63,254 nt of DNA from Pseudomonadota bacterium (GTDB lineage: Bacteria > Pseudomonadota > Alphaproteobacteria > Rickettsiales > RGZB01), in contig RGZB01000005.1 of assembly GCA_010031735.1 (NCBI GenBank), forward strand, positions 1 to 63,254, read 5' to 3'. The translations under genes were made by a program, and so were the position numbers. Below, piece after piece: positions 46,735 through 56,168 of the stretch. The notes under the pieces are model-generated. The model saw only the letters and a program-made list of their open reading frames with translations, did not search any database and was not told where the DNA came from. Numbering within the stretch: the stretch's first letter is position 1; each line of letters begins with the position of its first letter.

Positions 46735-48021
46735 TTATATGGCATTCTTCGTTTGTGCTATGGCACGCCAGGCGATATCACGACGGCAGAAACCTTCGGG
46801 CCAGTGGATAGCATCCACGGCACTATACGCACGTTTTTGTGCTTCCGCAACGGTTGCGCCGATGGCGGTGACGCCAAGCACCCTGCCGCCGATCGCGAGT
46901 ATCTTACCCGCTTCGCGTTTCGTGCCGGCATGGAAAACTTTCACCCCTTCCATCTGGTCTGCTTGGGCGATGTTTTTGATCTCGGTGTTTTTCACATACG
47001 TATCGGGATAGCCTTTCGCTGCCATCACCACGCACACGGCTGCTTTAGACGAAAGCTTCACGGTCTTGCCCTCCAGATTGCCTTTGGCACAGGCGAGCAT
47101 CAACTCGACAAGATCGGATTCCAAGCGCAGCATCAGCACCTGTGTTTCCGGATCGCCGAAACGTGCGTTGAACTCGATCAGCTTCGGGCCTTTTTTGGTA
47201 AGCATCAGGCCGGCGAACAACACGCCTTTGAATGGCATGCCTTCTTTTTTCATCGCGGTGATCGCTGGCTGCATGATGGTGCGCATCACCTCTTCGTCGA
47301 TGGCTTTGGTCACACACGGTGCCGGGGAATAGGTGCCCATGCCGCCGGTGTTCGGGCCGGTATCGCCGTCGCCCACGCGCTTGTGGTCCTGTGCGGAACC
47401 GAAAGCAATAGCCGTCGTGCCATCCGAGAGGGCGAAATAACTTGCCTCTTCACCGTCCAGGAATTCTTCGATCACGACGAGCTTGCCCGCATCGCCGAAT
47501 TTGCCGCCGAACATCTCGTCGATAGCTTTGTAGGCCTCCGCTTTATTTTGCGCGATGATGACACCTTTACCCGCCGCTAAGCCATCGGCTTTGATGACGG
47601 TGGGGTAGCTGTTCTGTGCATCGATATATTTTTTGGCGGACGCCGCATCGGTGAAACTGTCGTACGCACCGGTCGGGAGGTTGTATTTCTTGCAGAGGTC
47701 TTTGGTGAATTTCTTGGAGCCTTCGAGTTGTGCCGCTTTCGCCGAGGGGCCGAAAACCGGAATGCCGGCGGCCTCGAGTTTATCTGCAAGCCCCGCGACC
47801 AAGGGTGCCTCAGGGCCGATCACCACGAGACCGATCGTTTCTTTCTTGCAGAACGCGATGATGCCTTCCGCATCCGTATCTTTCAGATCGACCGGTGTGC
47901 ACAGCGAATGGATACCCGCATTGCCCGGCAGCGCGAAGAGCGTGCCGACCTGCTTAGACTTTTTGAGCGCGTATGCGAGCGCATGTTCGCGTCCGCCGCT
48001 ACCGATCAGTAAAATATGCAT
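46735..48021 (-). CDS. purD: phosphoribosylamine-glycine ligase
   Basis: MHILLIGSGGREHALAYALKKS, KADGLAAGKGVIIA, EFNARFGDPETQ. Confidence 0.96.
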   Translation of the reverse strand: MHILLIGSGGREHALAYALKKSKQVGTLFALPGNAGIHSLCTPVDLKDTDAEGIIAFCKKETIGLVVIGPEAPLVAGLADKLEAAGIPVFGPSAKAAQLEGSKKFTKDLCKKYNLPTGAYDSFTDAASAKKYIDAQNSYPTVIKADGLAAGKGVIIAQNKAEAYKAIDEMFGGKFGDAGKLVVIEEFLDGEEASYFALSDGTTAIAFGSAQDHKRVGDGDTGPNTGGMGTYSPAPCVTKAIDEEVMRTIMQPAITAMKKEGMPFKGVLFAGLMLTKKGPKLIEFNARFGDPETQVLMLRLESDLVELMLACAKGNLEGKTVKLSSKAAVCVVMAAKGYPDTYVKNTEIKNIAQADQMEGVKVFHAGTKREAGKILAIGGRVLGVTAIGATVAEAQKRAYSAVDAIHWPEGFCRRDIAWRAIAQTKNAI

Positions 48022-48139
48022 AGATTCCAGTTCTTAAAGCCTAACGAAAGGCCCATTTCCCTGGTGCAGGGTATAGCCAAGTTAGGGCCGATATGCAAGT
48101 TATGTTGCAGGCTTACCCCCGTATGCTAGATTCCGCCCT

Positions 48140-49534
48140 ATGGAAGAGCTCAGGAGGAACATACACGAATATACCGTCTCGGAGATATCCGGTGCGCTGA
48201 AACGCACGGTGGAAGAGACTTACGGCTATGTCCGCGTACGCGGTGAGATCATCGGATCGAAGCACCATAGCTCCGGCCACCTCTATATGAGCCTGAAGGA
48301 TGAAGGCGCGGTTTTGGCGGCCGTGTGTTGGCGCGGGGTGGTGGGGAAACTCGCTTTCCGCCCGGAAGATGGCCTAGAGGTGGTCGCTACAGGGCGGATC
48401 ACGACCTTCCCCGGCCAATCGAAATACCAGATCGTCATCGAGCAGATGGAGCCCGCCGGTGTCGGTGCCTTGATGGCACTCTTGGAGAAACGGAAGGCGA
48501 TGTTCGCCGCCGAAGGCTTGTTTGCGCCAGAGCGGAAGAAGCCGATCCCGTTCCTGCCTGCGACCATCGGTGTCATCACCTCCCCTACCGGTGCGGTGAT
48601 CCGCGACATCCTGCACCGTGTGCGCGACCGCTTCCCCGTGCATGTGCTGGTGTGGCCGGTGGCCGTGCAAGGTGAGGCGGCGGCAGGGCAGGTCGCGGAA
48701 GCGATCCGGGGCTTCAATGCGATGAAGGATCGCCCCGATGTGCTGATCGTCGCGCGTGGCGGCGGTTCGATGGAAGACCTCTGGGCATTCAATGAGGAGA
48801 TCGTGGTGCGTGCCGCCGCGGCCAGTGAGATTCCACTCATCTCTGCCGTGGGACACGAAACCGACACGACATTGATCGACTTTGTTTCCGATCGCCGTGC
48901 ACCGACGCCAACGGCAGCCGCAGAGATGGCTCTCCCCGTACGCGCAGAGCTGCAAGCCGCCGCATTCGAATTGAAATCGCGCGCCTTCAATGCGGTGATG
49001 CGCCGCCTCGAGCGCTCCGAAGAATTCGTGCGTGCGCTTTCTCGTGGGCTCATCAGCCCGAAACATATGCTCGAGACCATGGCACAGCGGTTGGATGATG
49101 CGAGCGAGCGGCTCACAACCTCGCTTCCGAAATATATCGAAGCGAAACAACAAACGCTGCGCTTGTTCGCATCGGGACTTAAACTCACGCGCCTCAGTGA
49201 ACGGATGGAGGAGTGGCAGAAGAAACTTGCCGATATCCGGTTACGCCTGAGCGCACAGCTTGAGGCCACGCTCAGTGATAAGGCAAAGCAGGTGACCAAC
49301 CTTTCACGCTTGCTCGACAGTTTCCATTATAAACGCGTGCTCGAACGCGGCTTTGTGCTGGTGCATGGGGCAAGCGGAGTCCTCACTACAGCAAGTGCGG
49401 TGAAATCCGGTGAACATATGGAGTTGGAATTCAAGGACGGTAAACGCGCGGTCAGGGCAGAAGGTTCATCGGTAGCGGTGATGAAGCGTGCCAAACCCAA
49501 AACGCCTTCAGGTGATCAGGGTAGCCTGCTCTGA
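48140..49534 (+). CDS. xseA: exodeoxyribonuclease VII large subunit
   Basis: YTVSEISGALKRTVEETYGYVRVRGEI (OB fold), IARGGGSMEDLWAFNEE, SAVGHETDTTLIDFVSDRRAPTPTAAAE. Confidence 0.96.
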   Translation: MEELRRNIHEYTVSEISGALKRTVEETYGYVRVRGEIIGSKHHSSGHLYMSLKDEGAVLAAVCWRGVVGKLAFRPEDGLEVVATGRITTFPGQSKYQIVIEQMEPAGVGALMALLEKRKAMFAAEGLFAPERKKPIPFLPATIGVITSPTGAVIRDILHRVRDRFPVHVLVWPVAVQGEAAAGQVAEAIRGFNAMKDRPDVLIVARGGGSMEDLWAFNEEIVVRAAAASEIPLISAVGHETDTTLIDFVSDRRAPTPTAAAEMALPVRAELQAAAFELKSRAFNAVMRRLERSEEFVRALSRGLISPKHMLETMAQRLDDASERLTTSLPKYIEAKQQTLRLFASGLKLTRLSERMEEWQKKLADIRLRLSAQLEATLSDKAKQVTNLSRLLDSFHYKRVLERGFVLVHGASGVLTTASAVKSGEHMELEFKDGKRAVRAEGSSVAVMKRAKPKTPSGDQGSLL

Positions 49535-50422
49535 TCAACGCGGTTGATCCGGCTCTCGCGGCCAGCGGCGATGGAGCCACAACCATTGTGCGGGATATTC
49601 GCGGATCCAGTTTTCAAACTGTTGGTTTACTTCCGTCATGATCGCCACGTTATTTTTATTCGTGGTATCGAGTGCCGGTACGATCTCCACTTTGAAGTAC
49701 GCGCCTTTTGTACGAATCACGCGAGCGCCTACCAGCGGGCTTCCCATCTTCAGCGCGATATCAGCCATGGCAGAGGCGGTCATTGCTTCACGGCCGAAGA
49801 ACGGAATGGGAATGCCGTCATTCATCTTCTGATCGACGAGCAAACCGACATAGCCGCCTTCTTTGAGCGTGCGAAGGATATTGCGCGCACTTTCGCGCCC
49901 TTTCGCGAACAATCCGTTATGGCTGTTTTTGCGGCTTTTGCGGTAAAGCCGCTCGACAAAAGGATTGTTGGCCGGGCGGTATACGAGCGCAAGCGGCATG
50001 CCGAGTTCGTAAGCGGTTTTGGGGGCGATCTCCCAATTGCCGATGTGGCCAGAGAATACGATGCCACCTTTGCCAATCACTTTCAGTACTTCTAAATGCT
50101 CTATCCCTGTTACCTCTACACGTTCCCAGAATTTCTTGCCCGTGAGCTTGGGGATGTGCGGGAATTCCGCGACGATACGGCCGAGATTGTTCCACATCTC
50201 GAGAAGCGTAGAATTGATCTTGGCATCATCCCAATCCGGGAACGCGCGCTTGAGATTATAACGTGCGGTGTTGTTTGCACGCAGCCGCGGCCCGATCACC
50301 GTTCCCATGATAGAACCAAAATAAGAAGCGATGTCGATCGGGAGGATGCGGTACAGGTGATAGAAGACGTAGGCGAGAACGCCAATAAAGAGTTTTCGGA
50401 AACTATTTTTCGGACGCTTCAT
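49535..50422 (-). CDS. lipid A biosynthesis acyltransferase (LpxL/HtrB family)
   Basis: HIGNWE (HX4E) catalytic motif, N-terminal TM segment; in LPS gene cluster. Confidence 0.88.
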   Translation of the reverse strand: MKRPKNSFRKLFIGVLAYVFYHLYRILPIDIASYFGSIMGTVIGPRLRANNTARYNLKRAFPDWDDAKINSTLLEMWNNLGRIVAEFPHIPKLTGKKFWERVEVTGIEHLEVLKVIGKGGIVFSGHIGNWEIAPKTAYELGMPLALVYRPANNPFVERLYRKSRKNSHNGLFAKGRESARNILRTLKEGGYVGLLVDQKMNDGIPIPFFGREAMTASAMADIALKMGSPLVGARVIRTKGAYFKVEIVPALDTTNKNNVAIMTEVNQQFENWIREYPAQWLWLHRRWPREPDQPR

Positions 50423-50423
50423 A

Positions 50424-51401
50424 TCACTTGGACTTCTTTATCTGTTTCAGTAGAAGCGATTTAAGCGCTTTCTCGTTATCAAGTGTGAGTTCTGCTTTCA
50501 CGACCTGTACCTTCGACCGGAAATGCTCCGGTAAACGTACCCAGTCCTTCTCGGTGGTGACGAGCGATGCTTCGATTGCCGTCGCCCGTGCCGTGAGAGT
50601 ATGGATATCGGCGGTGGTATAGGCATGATGGTCGGCAAAATCAAGCGTGCCGTTTACCGTAAGGCCTGCCTGCATGAGTGTTTCATAAAATTTTTGCGGG
50701 CGTGCGATGCCGGCAAATGCAAAATAGCTACGCTTCTTTGCGGGCAGGGGTTTTTTCGGCGTCATCGTGCCGGAGAAGTTGGGAAGTGCCTTGAGGCGTA
50801 GGTCTTCGCTCAGTTCTTTGCGTGGTTTGCCGATCACCAGGATGGCGTGCGACCGGGCAAGCGCGCCTTTGATCTTTTCGCGTAGCGGTCCGGCAGGCAG
50901 CATGCCGTAATTACCGAAGCCGAAGCCACCATCGATGACGACGATATTCACATCGCGCGCCACCGCGAAATGCTGTAAGCCATCGTCCATGATAATGAGA
51001 GTGGCACCGTCTTTTATCGCGAGTGCAATCGCGTCTTTACGGTGTTCTGCAATGTAACACGGTGCGTGATCGGCAAGCAGGAGGGGTTCGTCGCCCACGT
51101 CCATGGCGCTATCTTTTTTGCGGTCGACCCTGTAGGGGGCGACATGCCTGCCGCCATAACCACGGCTGACGAACGCGAGCTTGGGATATTCCTTTTTGAG
51201 CAGACGGGCGATAGCGATCGCTGTGGGGGTTTTTCCGGCGCCACCGGCCGTGATATTACCGACGCAGATGATCGGTACGGGGAACGATTGCGCGGTGGTA
51301 AAGCGTTTTTTCAGCAGGAAAAAGAAATAATAGATCGGGGTCAGAGATAACATCACCTCAAAGCGGATGCCGCGACGGTTCCAGTGTTTCGGTGTTTTCA
51401 T
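50424..51401 (-). CDS. lpxK: tetraacyldisaccharide 4'-kinase
   Basis: VPIICVGNITAGGAGKTPTAIAIA, VSRGYGG, IIMDDGLQH. Confidence 0.94.
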   Translation of the reverse strand: MKTPKHWNRRGIRFEVMLSLTPIYYFFFLLKKRFTTAQSFPVPIICVGNITAGGAGKTPTAIAIARLLKKEYPKLAFVSRGYGGRHVAPYRVDRKKDSAMDVGDEPLLLADHAPCYIAEHRKDAIALAIKDGATLIIMDDGLQHFAVARDVNIVVIDGGFGFGNYGMLPAGPLREKIKGALARSHAILVIGKPRKELSEDLRLKALPNFSGTMTPKKPLPAKKRSYFAFAGIARPQKFYETLMQAGLTVNGTLDFADHHAYTTADIHTLTARATAIEASLVTTEKDWVRLPEHFRSKVQVVKAELTLDNEKALKSLLLKQIKKSK

Positions 51402-52675
51402 GACGTGGCCTTCAGTTGCGTGATGAAGGGACCCAGTGCTTCCATATAGTCGGCGACGACGCTTCCCTTACTCTCGACGAAATCGAGTGCGGCATTACAC
51501 ATCGTTTTCTGCATGGTTTTATCGGAGAGCAGGTTTGCGACCGCACCGGGAAGTGCTTCGGCATGTTCGATCTTGATGCAGGCATTCTCCGCGATCAGTT
51601 CATTGAAGATCGGCGTGAAGTGATGGATGTGCGGCCCGGTGATGAGCGCACATTCAAGACGTGCCGGCTCAAGCGGATTATGTCCGCCTTGCTCGATCAG
51701 CGAACCGCCCATGAAGACGATGTTGGACAGGCGGTAGAATAAACCCAGTTCACCGAGCGTATCGGCAAGATAGATATCGGTAGCTGCCGTGGCGACCTCG
51801 GATTTCGAACGCACGGCAATGGAGAGTGATTCCGGTGCTAATGTTTCCAAAATCTCATCCCTGCGGTTCGGATGGCGCGGCACCAGGATGGTGAGTATGT
51901 CAGGAAATTGCTTTTTGAGTGCGAGGTGCGCTTTTGCTACTGCGATCTCTTCGCCGGCATGGGTGCTTGCTGCTACCCACACCGGGCGATTACCGATCAT
52001 GGTAAGCATGCTGCCGACTTCCTTCGGATCAACGGGCAGTGCCGGTGCTTCGAATTTCAGGTTGCCGACGAAACGGATATTCTTCGCGCCTAACGAAGCA
52101 AGACGTTTGCCATCTTCTTCCGTTTGCGGAAGGGTGAGGGAGAAACTCTCCAGCATCCGGTGCGCGAGCTTCTTCGCTTTCTGCCAGGTTGCGACCGATT
52201 CGACGGATAACGTGGCATTCACCTGCACGAGCGGGCACCCCGTTTTATGCGTCTCGACGATCAGGTTCGGCCATAATTCCGATTCTACCCACAGTGCCAG
52301 ATCCGGCCTCCAGTGACGGAGGAAGCGGCGCACCGAATGCACTTTATCGACAGGTACATATTGATGCATGGCGCGGCGCGGCAGACGCTTTGCAAGCATT
52401 TCTGCACTCGTGACCGTACCGGTAGTGACGAGCACATGCGCTTTTGGCAGTGCTTCGGTGATCGAGCGGATGAGCGAGAGCACGGACACCGCTTCACCGA
52501 CGCTGGCTGCATGCACCCAGACGAGTGCGCCTTGCGGGCGTGCTAAACCGGCATGGCCCAGACGTTCGCGGAAACGCACGGCATCTTCTTTGCCCGCCAA
52601 GCGGCGCTTCAAGAGATACAGATCGATGAAAGGACTGAGCAGACGTGTCAGCCACTGGTAGAGGTGCAGTTGCAT
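51398..52675 (-). CDS. waaA: 3-deoxy-D-manno-octulosonic acid transferase
   Basis: LVWVHAASVGEAVSVL, LWVESELWPNLI, FMGGSLIEQGGHNPLEPA; start at MQLHLYQW (52675) preferred. Confidence 0.94.
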   Translation of the reverse strand: MQLHLYQWLTRLLSPFIDLYLLKRRLAGKEDAVRFRERLGHAGLARPQGALVWVHAASVGEAVSVLSLIRSITEALPKAHVLVTTGTVTSAEMLAKRLPRRAMHQYVPVDKVHSVRRFLRHWRPDLALWVESELWPNLIVETHKTGCPLVQVNATLSVESVATWQKAKKLAHRMLESFSLTLPQTEEDGKRLASLGAKNIRFVGNLKFEAPALPVDPKEVGSMLTMIGNRPVWVAASTHAGEEIAVAKAHLALKKQFPDILTILVPRHPNRRDEILETLAPESLSIAVRSKSEVATAATDIYLADTLGELGLFYRLSNIVFMGGSLIEQGGHNPLEPARLECALITGPHIHHFTPIFNELIAENACIKIEHAEALPGAVANLLSDKTMQKTMCNAALDFVESKGSVVADYMEALGPFITQLKATS

Positions 52676-52676
52676 C

Positions 52677-54521
52677 CTACGATGCCTTCTTCGTATCGCG
52701 GGTGTTACCGCGTTTTTCCTTGGCGGCGAACTGGCGGCGGTAGAGCCTTGCATACTCGCCGCGCCTCGCAAGCAGCTCTTTGTGTTTGCCGTGTTCGATG
52801 ACGCGGCCTTCATGCATCACATAGATGATATCGGAATCCATCACGGTCGACAAACGGTGTGCGATGACCAAGGTCGTGCGGTCTTTCATCAGGTGGTCGA
52901 GCGCTTCCTGCACATGGTGCTCGGAAGCCGTATCGAGCGCCGAGGTCGCTTCGTCGAGCAGCAGGATCGGTGCGTTCTTCAGCATCGCACGTGCAATCGC
53001 GATACGTTGGCGTTGGCCACCCGAAAGCCTTACGCCGTGCTGCCCGACCATGGTGTCGTACCCTTCCGGAAGCGCCTTGATGAAATCATGTGCGGCGGCG
53101 GATTTTGCAGCGGCGATCATCGCTTCTTCAGTGGCATTATCGGTGCCGTAACAGATATTGGCGCGGATCGTATCGTCGAAGAGCATGCTCTCCTGTGCCA
53201 CGATCGCGGTCGCATCGCGGAGTGAATCGAGCGTCACGTGCTTGATGTCCTGGTCGTCGATGGTGATGCGGCCGGCATCCGGATCGTAGAAACGGAGTGC
53301 GAGGTTCATGATCGTACTTTTGCCGGAGCCGGATGCGCCGACGAGTGCCACACGCTTACCTGCAGGTACACGCAGTGTGACGTTCTCGAGGGTCTTCCTC
53401 TCTGCGTTGTACGAGAAGTGTACTTTGTCGAACACGAGCGAACCTTTTTTCACTTTGAGCGCCTTTGCACCCTTCACGTTCTGGATTTCCGGACGCGTAT
53501 CGAGCACGCTGTATAAACGCGAGATCGCCGTCAGGCCTTCCTGCACGTTGGCATTGAGACCCGAAAGACTTTTAAGCGGTTTATACGCCATGATGAGCGC
53601 GGCGATGAACGAGAAGAATGCGCCCGGCGTGGTGGTGCCGTGCACGACTTGCAGGCCGCCATACCAGATTACACCGGAGATCGAAAGACCGGTCAGGATT
53701 TCCATGATCGGCGGCGCTGCCGAATCGATGCGCGCTGCTTTGATGTAGAGCGAGAAGAGTTTTTCCATCACCCCCTTGGCGCGGCGGGTTTCATACCCTT
53801 CCGCGTTATAGGATTTTACGGTGCGGATACCTTGGAACGTATCATCCAGGCTTGCGGTGAAGTGTCCGAGTTCTTCTTGCGTCTTCTCTGCTACTTTGCG
53901 CATGCGTTTGCCGAGGCGCACGGTCGGGTAGATCGCCAGCGGCAGCACGGTGAAGGCGACAAGCGAAAGCGTCACGCTCTGGTAGAACATCACGCCGACC
54001 AGTGCCACGAGTGTGACGGATTCTTTGGCGAAGGTGTTCAAGAAGTTCACCACGTTCTTGCGGATCACGGTGACATCGTTCGAGAAGCGCGAGATGAGTT
54101 TACCGGAAGCATTGCCGGAGAAGAGTGCCACATCGGCATCGAGCAGGTGTTTGAAGAGCGAGATCTGCATGTCGGTCACGATACGCTGGCCGACGAATTT
54201 CATGTAGAGCGACTGGCCGTATGTCGCGAGGCCTTTGACGAGCGATGTACCAAGCACGGCAAGCGGAAGCCACACCAGCATCGACATATCACGTTCCAAG
54301 AATATCTTGTCGAGCACCGGTTGCATCATCCATGCGTTCACGGCGGTAGAGAGTGCAGCAAGCACCATGCAGATCAGTGCGAAGAGGATTTTATTCTTGT
54401 GCGCACGGATATAATCGCGCCACAAGCGCCGCACTAATACGGAAGAGGGCGTATCGGAGCGGGTGATGTGGCCGGTATTGCCGGAAGCAAGGGATAAGCG
54501 GTTCGATTCTTTGCGTGCCAT
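52677..54521 (-). CDS. msbA: MsbA-type lipid flippase, ABC transporter with fused TM domain
   Basis: GASGSGKST, LSGGQRQRIAIARAML, LLDEATSALD; next to waaA/lpxK. Confidence 0.9.
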   Translation of the reverse strand: MARKESNRLSLASGNTGHITRSDTPSSVLVRRLWRDYIRAHKNKILFALICMVLAALSTAVNAWMMQPVLDKIFLERDMSMLVWLPLAVLGTSLVKGLATYGQSLYMKFVGQRIVTDMQISLFKHLLDADVALFSGNASGKLISRFSNDVTVIRKNVVNFLNTFAKESVTLVALVGVMFYQSVTLSLVAFTVLPLAIYPTVRLGKRMRKVAEKTQEELGHFTASLDDTFQGIRTVKSYNAEGYETRRAKGVMEKLFSLYIKAARIDSAAPPIMEILTGLSISGVIWYGGLQVVHGTTTPGAFFSFIAALIMAYKPLKSLSGLNANVQEGLTAISRLYSVLDTRPEIQNVKGAKALKVKKGSLVFDKVHFSYNAERKTLENVTLRVPAGKRVALVGASGSGKSTIMNLALRFYDPDAGRITIDDQDIKHVTLDSLRDATAIVAQESMLFDDTIRANICYGTDNATEEAMIAAAKSAAAHDFIKALPEGYDTMVGQHGVRLSGGQRQRIAIARAMLKNAPILLLDEATSALDTASEHHVQEALDHLMKDRTTLVIAHRLSTVMDSDIIYVMHEGRVIEHGKHKELLARRGEYARLYRRQFAAKEKRGNTRDTKKAS

Positions 54522-54603
54522 GGTTTTTTGGTATGTGTGTAAAGCCGGCCGAGCATACCGCCTAATTCTGACACAGGCAAGCATTTGAAGGGTCGTCTCT
54601 ATT

Positions 54604-55020
54604 TCACGATTCTGCGAGAATTTTGATCAGCAACGTGATGACCTCTTTCTGCCGGGGGTGGCGGATGCGCATGAAATCGCGGAGCGCATGGAGGGCATCC
54701 TTGTACGCGGCGGTCAACTCCTGGCTCGTCAGCAGACTTTCTTTTTCATAGAAGTCCGCGACCGAGGTGCCAAGCAGATGGGCAATCGCATGCAGGCGGC
54801 TTGCCGTGATGCGATTCGCGCCACGCTCGTATTTATGCAGTTGTTGGTGGGTGATGCCGAGTTTTCTCGCCAGTTCTTTGCGTGAATAACCGGCGATCAC
54901 CCGCCGCTCCTCGATGCGTTTGCCGATCGCGATATCGATCGCCTCGATACTCCGCACATTGCGTTTGTGAATCTGCTCGGCAGCGGTAGGTTTTAGGGGT
55001 GTCTCTGAATCACTGAACAT
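54604..55020 (-). CDS. XRE-family transcriptional regulator
   Basis: HTH: YSRKELARKLGITHQQLHKYERGANRITASRLHAIAHLL. Confidence 0.88.
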   Translation of the reverse strand: MFSDSETPLKPTAAEQIHKRNVRSIEAIDIAIGKRIEERRVIAGYSRKELARKLGITHQQLHKYERGANRITASRLHAIAHLLGTSVADFYEKESLLTSQELTAAYKDALHALRDFMRIRHPRQKEVITLLIKILAES

Positions 55021-55284
55021 GGGATATGGTACTCCTTCATGCCCCTAGAGGTTGCAAGGAGAGTGCCAGTTTTCATCTCCGGCGCAAGAGGGTGGCCAGT
55101 CCTTTGATATTACAGTGCTAATCAGACGCCTGGAAATGGTGGGTGTGGGACGTCGTGGCAGATTTCCGTTCCAACCCGGTACATCGTCTCGAAACAGGAC
55201 GTTTCAAGCGCAGACATCGGAGAGTTGATAAAAGCAAAAGGGTCGATTAGAAGAGATATATACATTCTTTTGGGGTATAAAACC

Positions 55285-56112
55285 ATGCACCGTCAAATGC
55301 TCTCGTTCACCAGCCTCATCGCACTCACGATCCTGCCCGCATGTGCCTCTATGATGGAAGGTTCGACACAGGTGGTGACGATCGATACCAATCCGCGCAT
55401 CCAGGGTAATTGCACGGCAACGAACGAGCGTGGCGAATGGCAGTTGCCAACCATTCCCGGCACCATCGAAGTGAAGCGTTCGAAAAGCCCGATGCGTGTA
55501 CGCTGCGAAGGCATGGGCATGAAAGGCATCTATAGTGCATCTTCGCGCACGGAATCGTGGGGATATGGCAACGTAGCGACCGTAGGTCTCGGTGCGGGTG
55601 TCGATGGTGCGACAGGCGCACTGTATAAATACCCCGAAACGATCACGGTTGCGATGATGGCGGACTCTGCCGCGGCTGGGTCTACTCCGCCGATCGCGCC
55701 GATGCAGCAACAAGGATTCCAACCGGCACCGACGGCCGCTTTCGGTACGATGCCACCGTATACACCGCCGCCAGGCGTACCTGCGGGTGGGTTAGTGCCA
55801 CCGCAAGGCTTGCCGCATCTGCCGAACCAACCGCCGCTGCAACCGATGGCGATGCCGCAAGGGCTACCACCGATCCCACCGCAAGCGATGCCGCCGCAGG
55901 GTTATGCGCCGCCGCCTTATCCACCGGCACAAGGCATCGCGCCGCCGCCGGGCCTGCCGATGATGGCGCATCCGCCGCAAGCGTATGCACCGCCCCCGCA
56001 ACCGTATGCGCCGCAGGGAGTGCCGTCCTATCCGGCAGCACCGCAAGCCATCGGCACTTCAACAGGCGGCTTCGTACCTACGACGGTTCCGCCGGTCAAT
56101 CCGAAGCAGTAG
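55285..56112 (+). CDS. lipoprotein with Pro/Gln-rich repeat C-terminus
   Basis: Lipobox TILPACAS; C-terminal 120 aa of PPQG/PPxP repeats. Confidence 0.75.
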   Translation: MHRQMLSFTSLIALTILPACASMMEGSTQVVTIDTNPRIQGNCTATNERGEWQLPTIPGTIEVKRSKSPMRVRCEGMGMKGIYSASSRTESWGYGNVATVGLGAGVDGATGALYKYPETITVAMMADSAAAGSTPPIAPMQQQGFQPAPTAAFGTMPPYTPPPGVPAGGLVPPQGLPHLPNQPPLQPMAMPQGLPPIPPQAMPPQGYAPPPYPPAQGIAPPPGLPMMAHPPQAYAPPPQPYAPQGVPSYPAAPQAIGTSTGGFVPTTVPPVNPKQ

Positions 56113-56130
56113 TGTAATATGATCCGTGGC

Positions 56131-56157
56131 CCGTACGACGCAGACCCCGTCGTACGG
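56131..56157. terminator. hairpin between convergent lipoprotein gene and ppdK
   Basis: CCGTACGAC-GCAGACCCC-GTCGTACGG, perfect 9-bp stem. Confidence 0.6.
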
Positions 56158-56168
56158 CAGTGATGCGA

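Noticed and set aside
46753-47580. 275-aa plus-strand ORF
   Set aside because: Antisense to purD, which has clear motifs; His/Arg-rich composition typical of shadow ORFs in GC-biased genes
48283-49299. 338-aa minus-strand ORF
   Set aside because: Antisense to xseA; Ser/Arg/Thr-rich shadow translation
53640-54437. 265-aa plus-strand ORF
   Set aside because: Antisense to msbA; composition of a mirror frame
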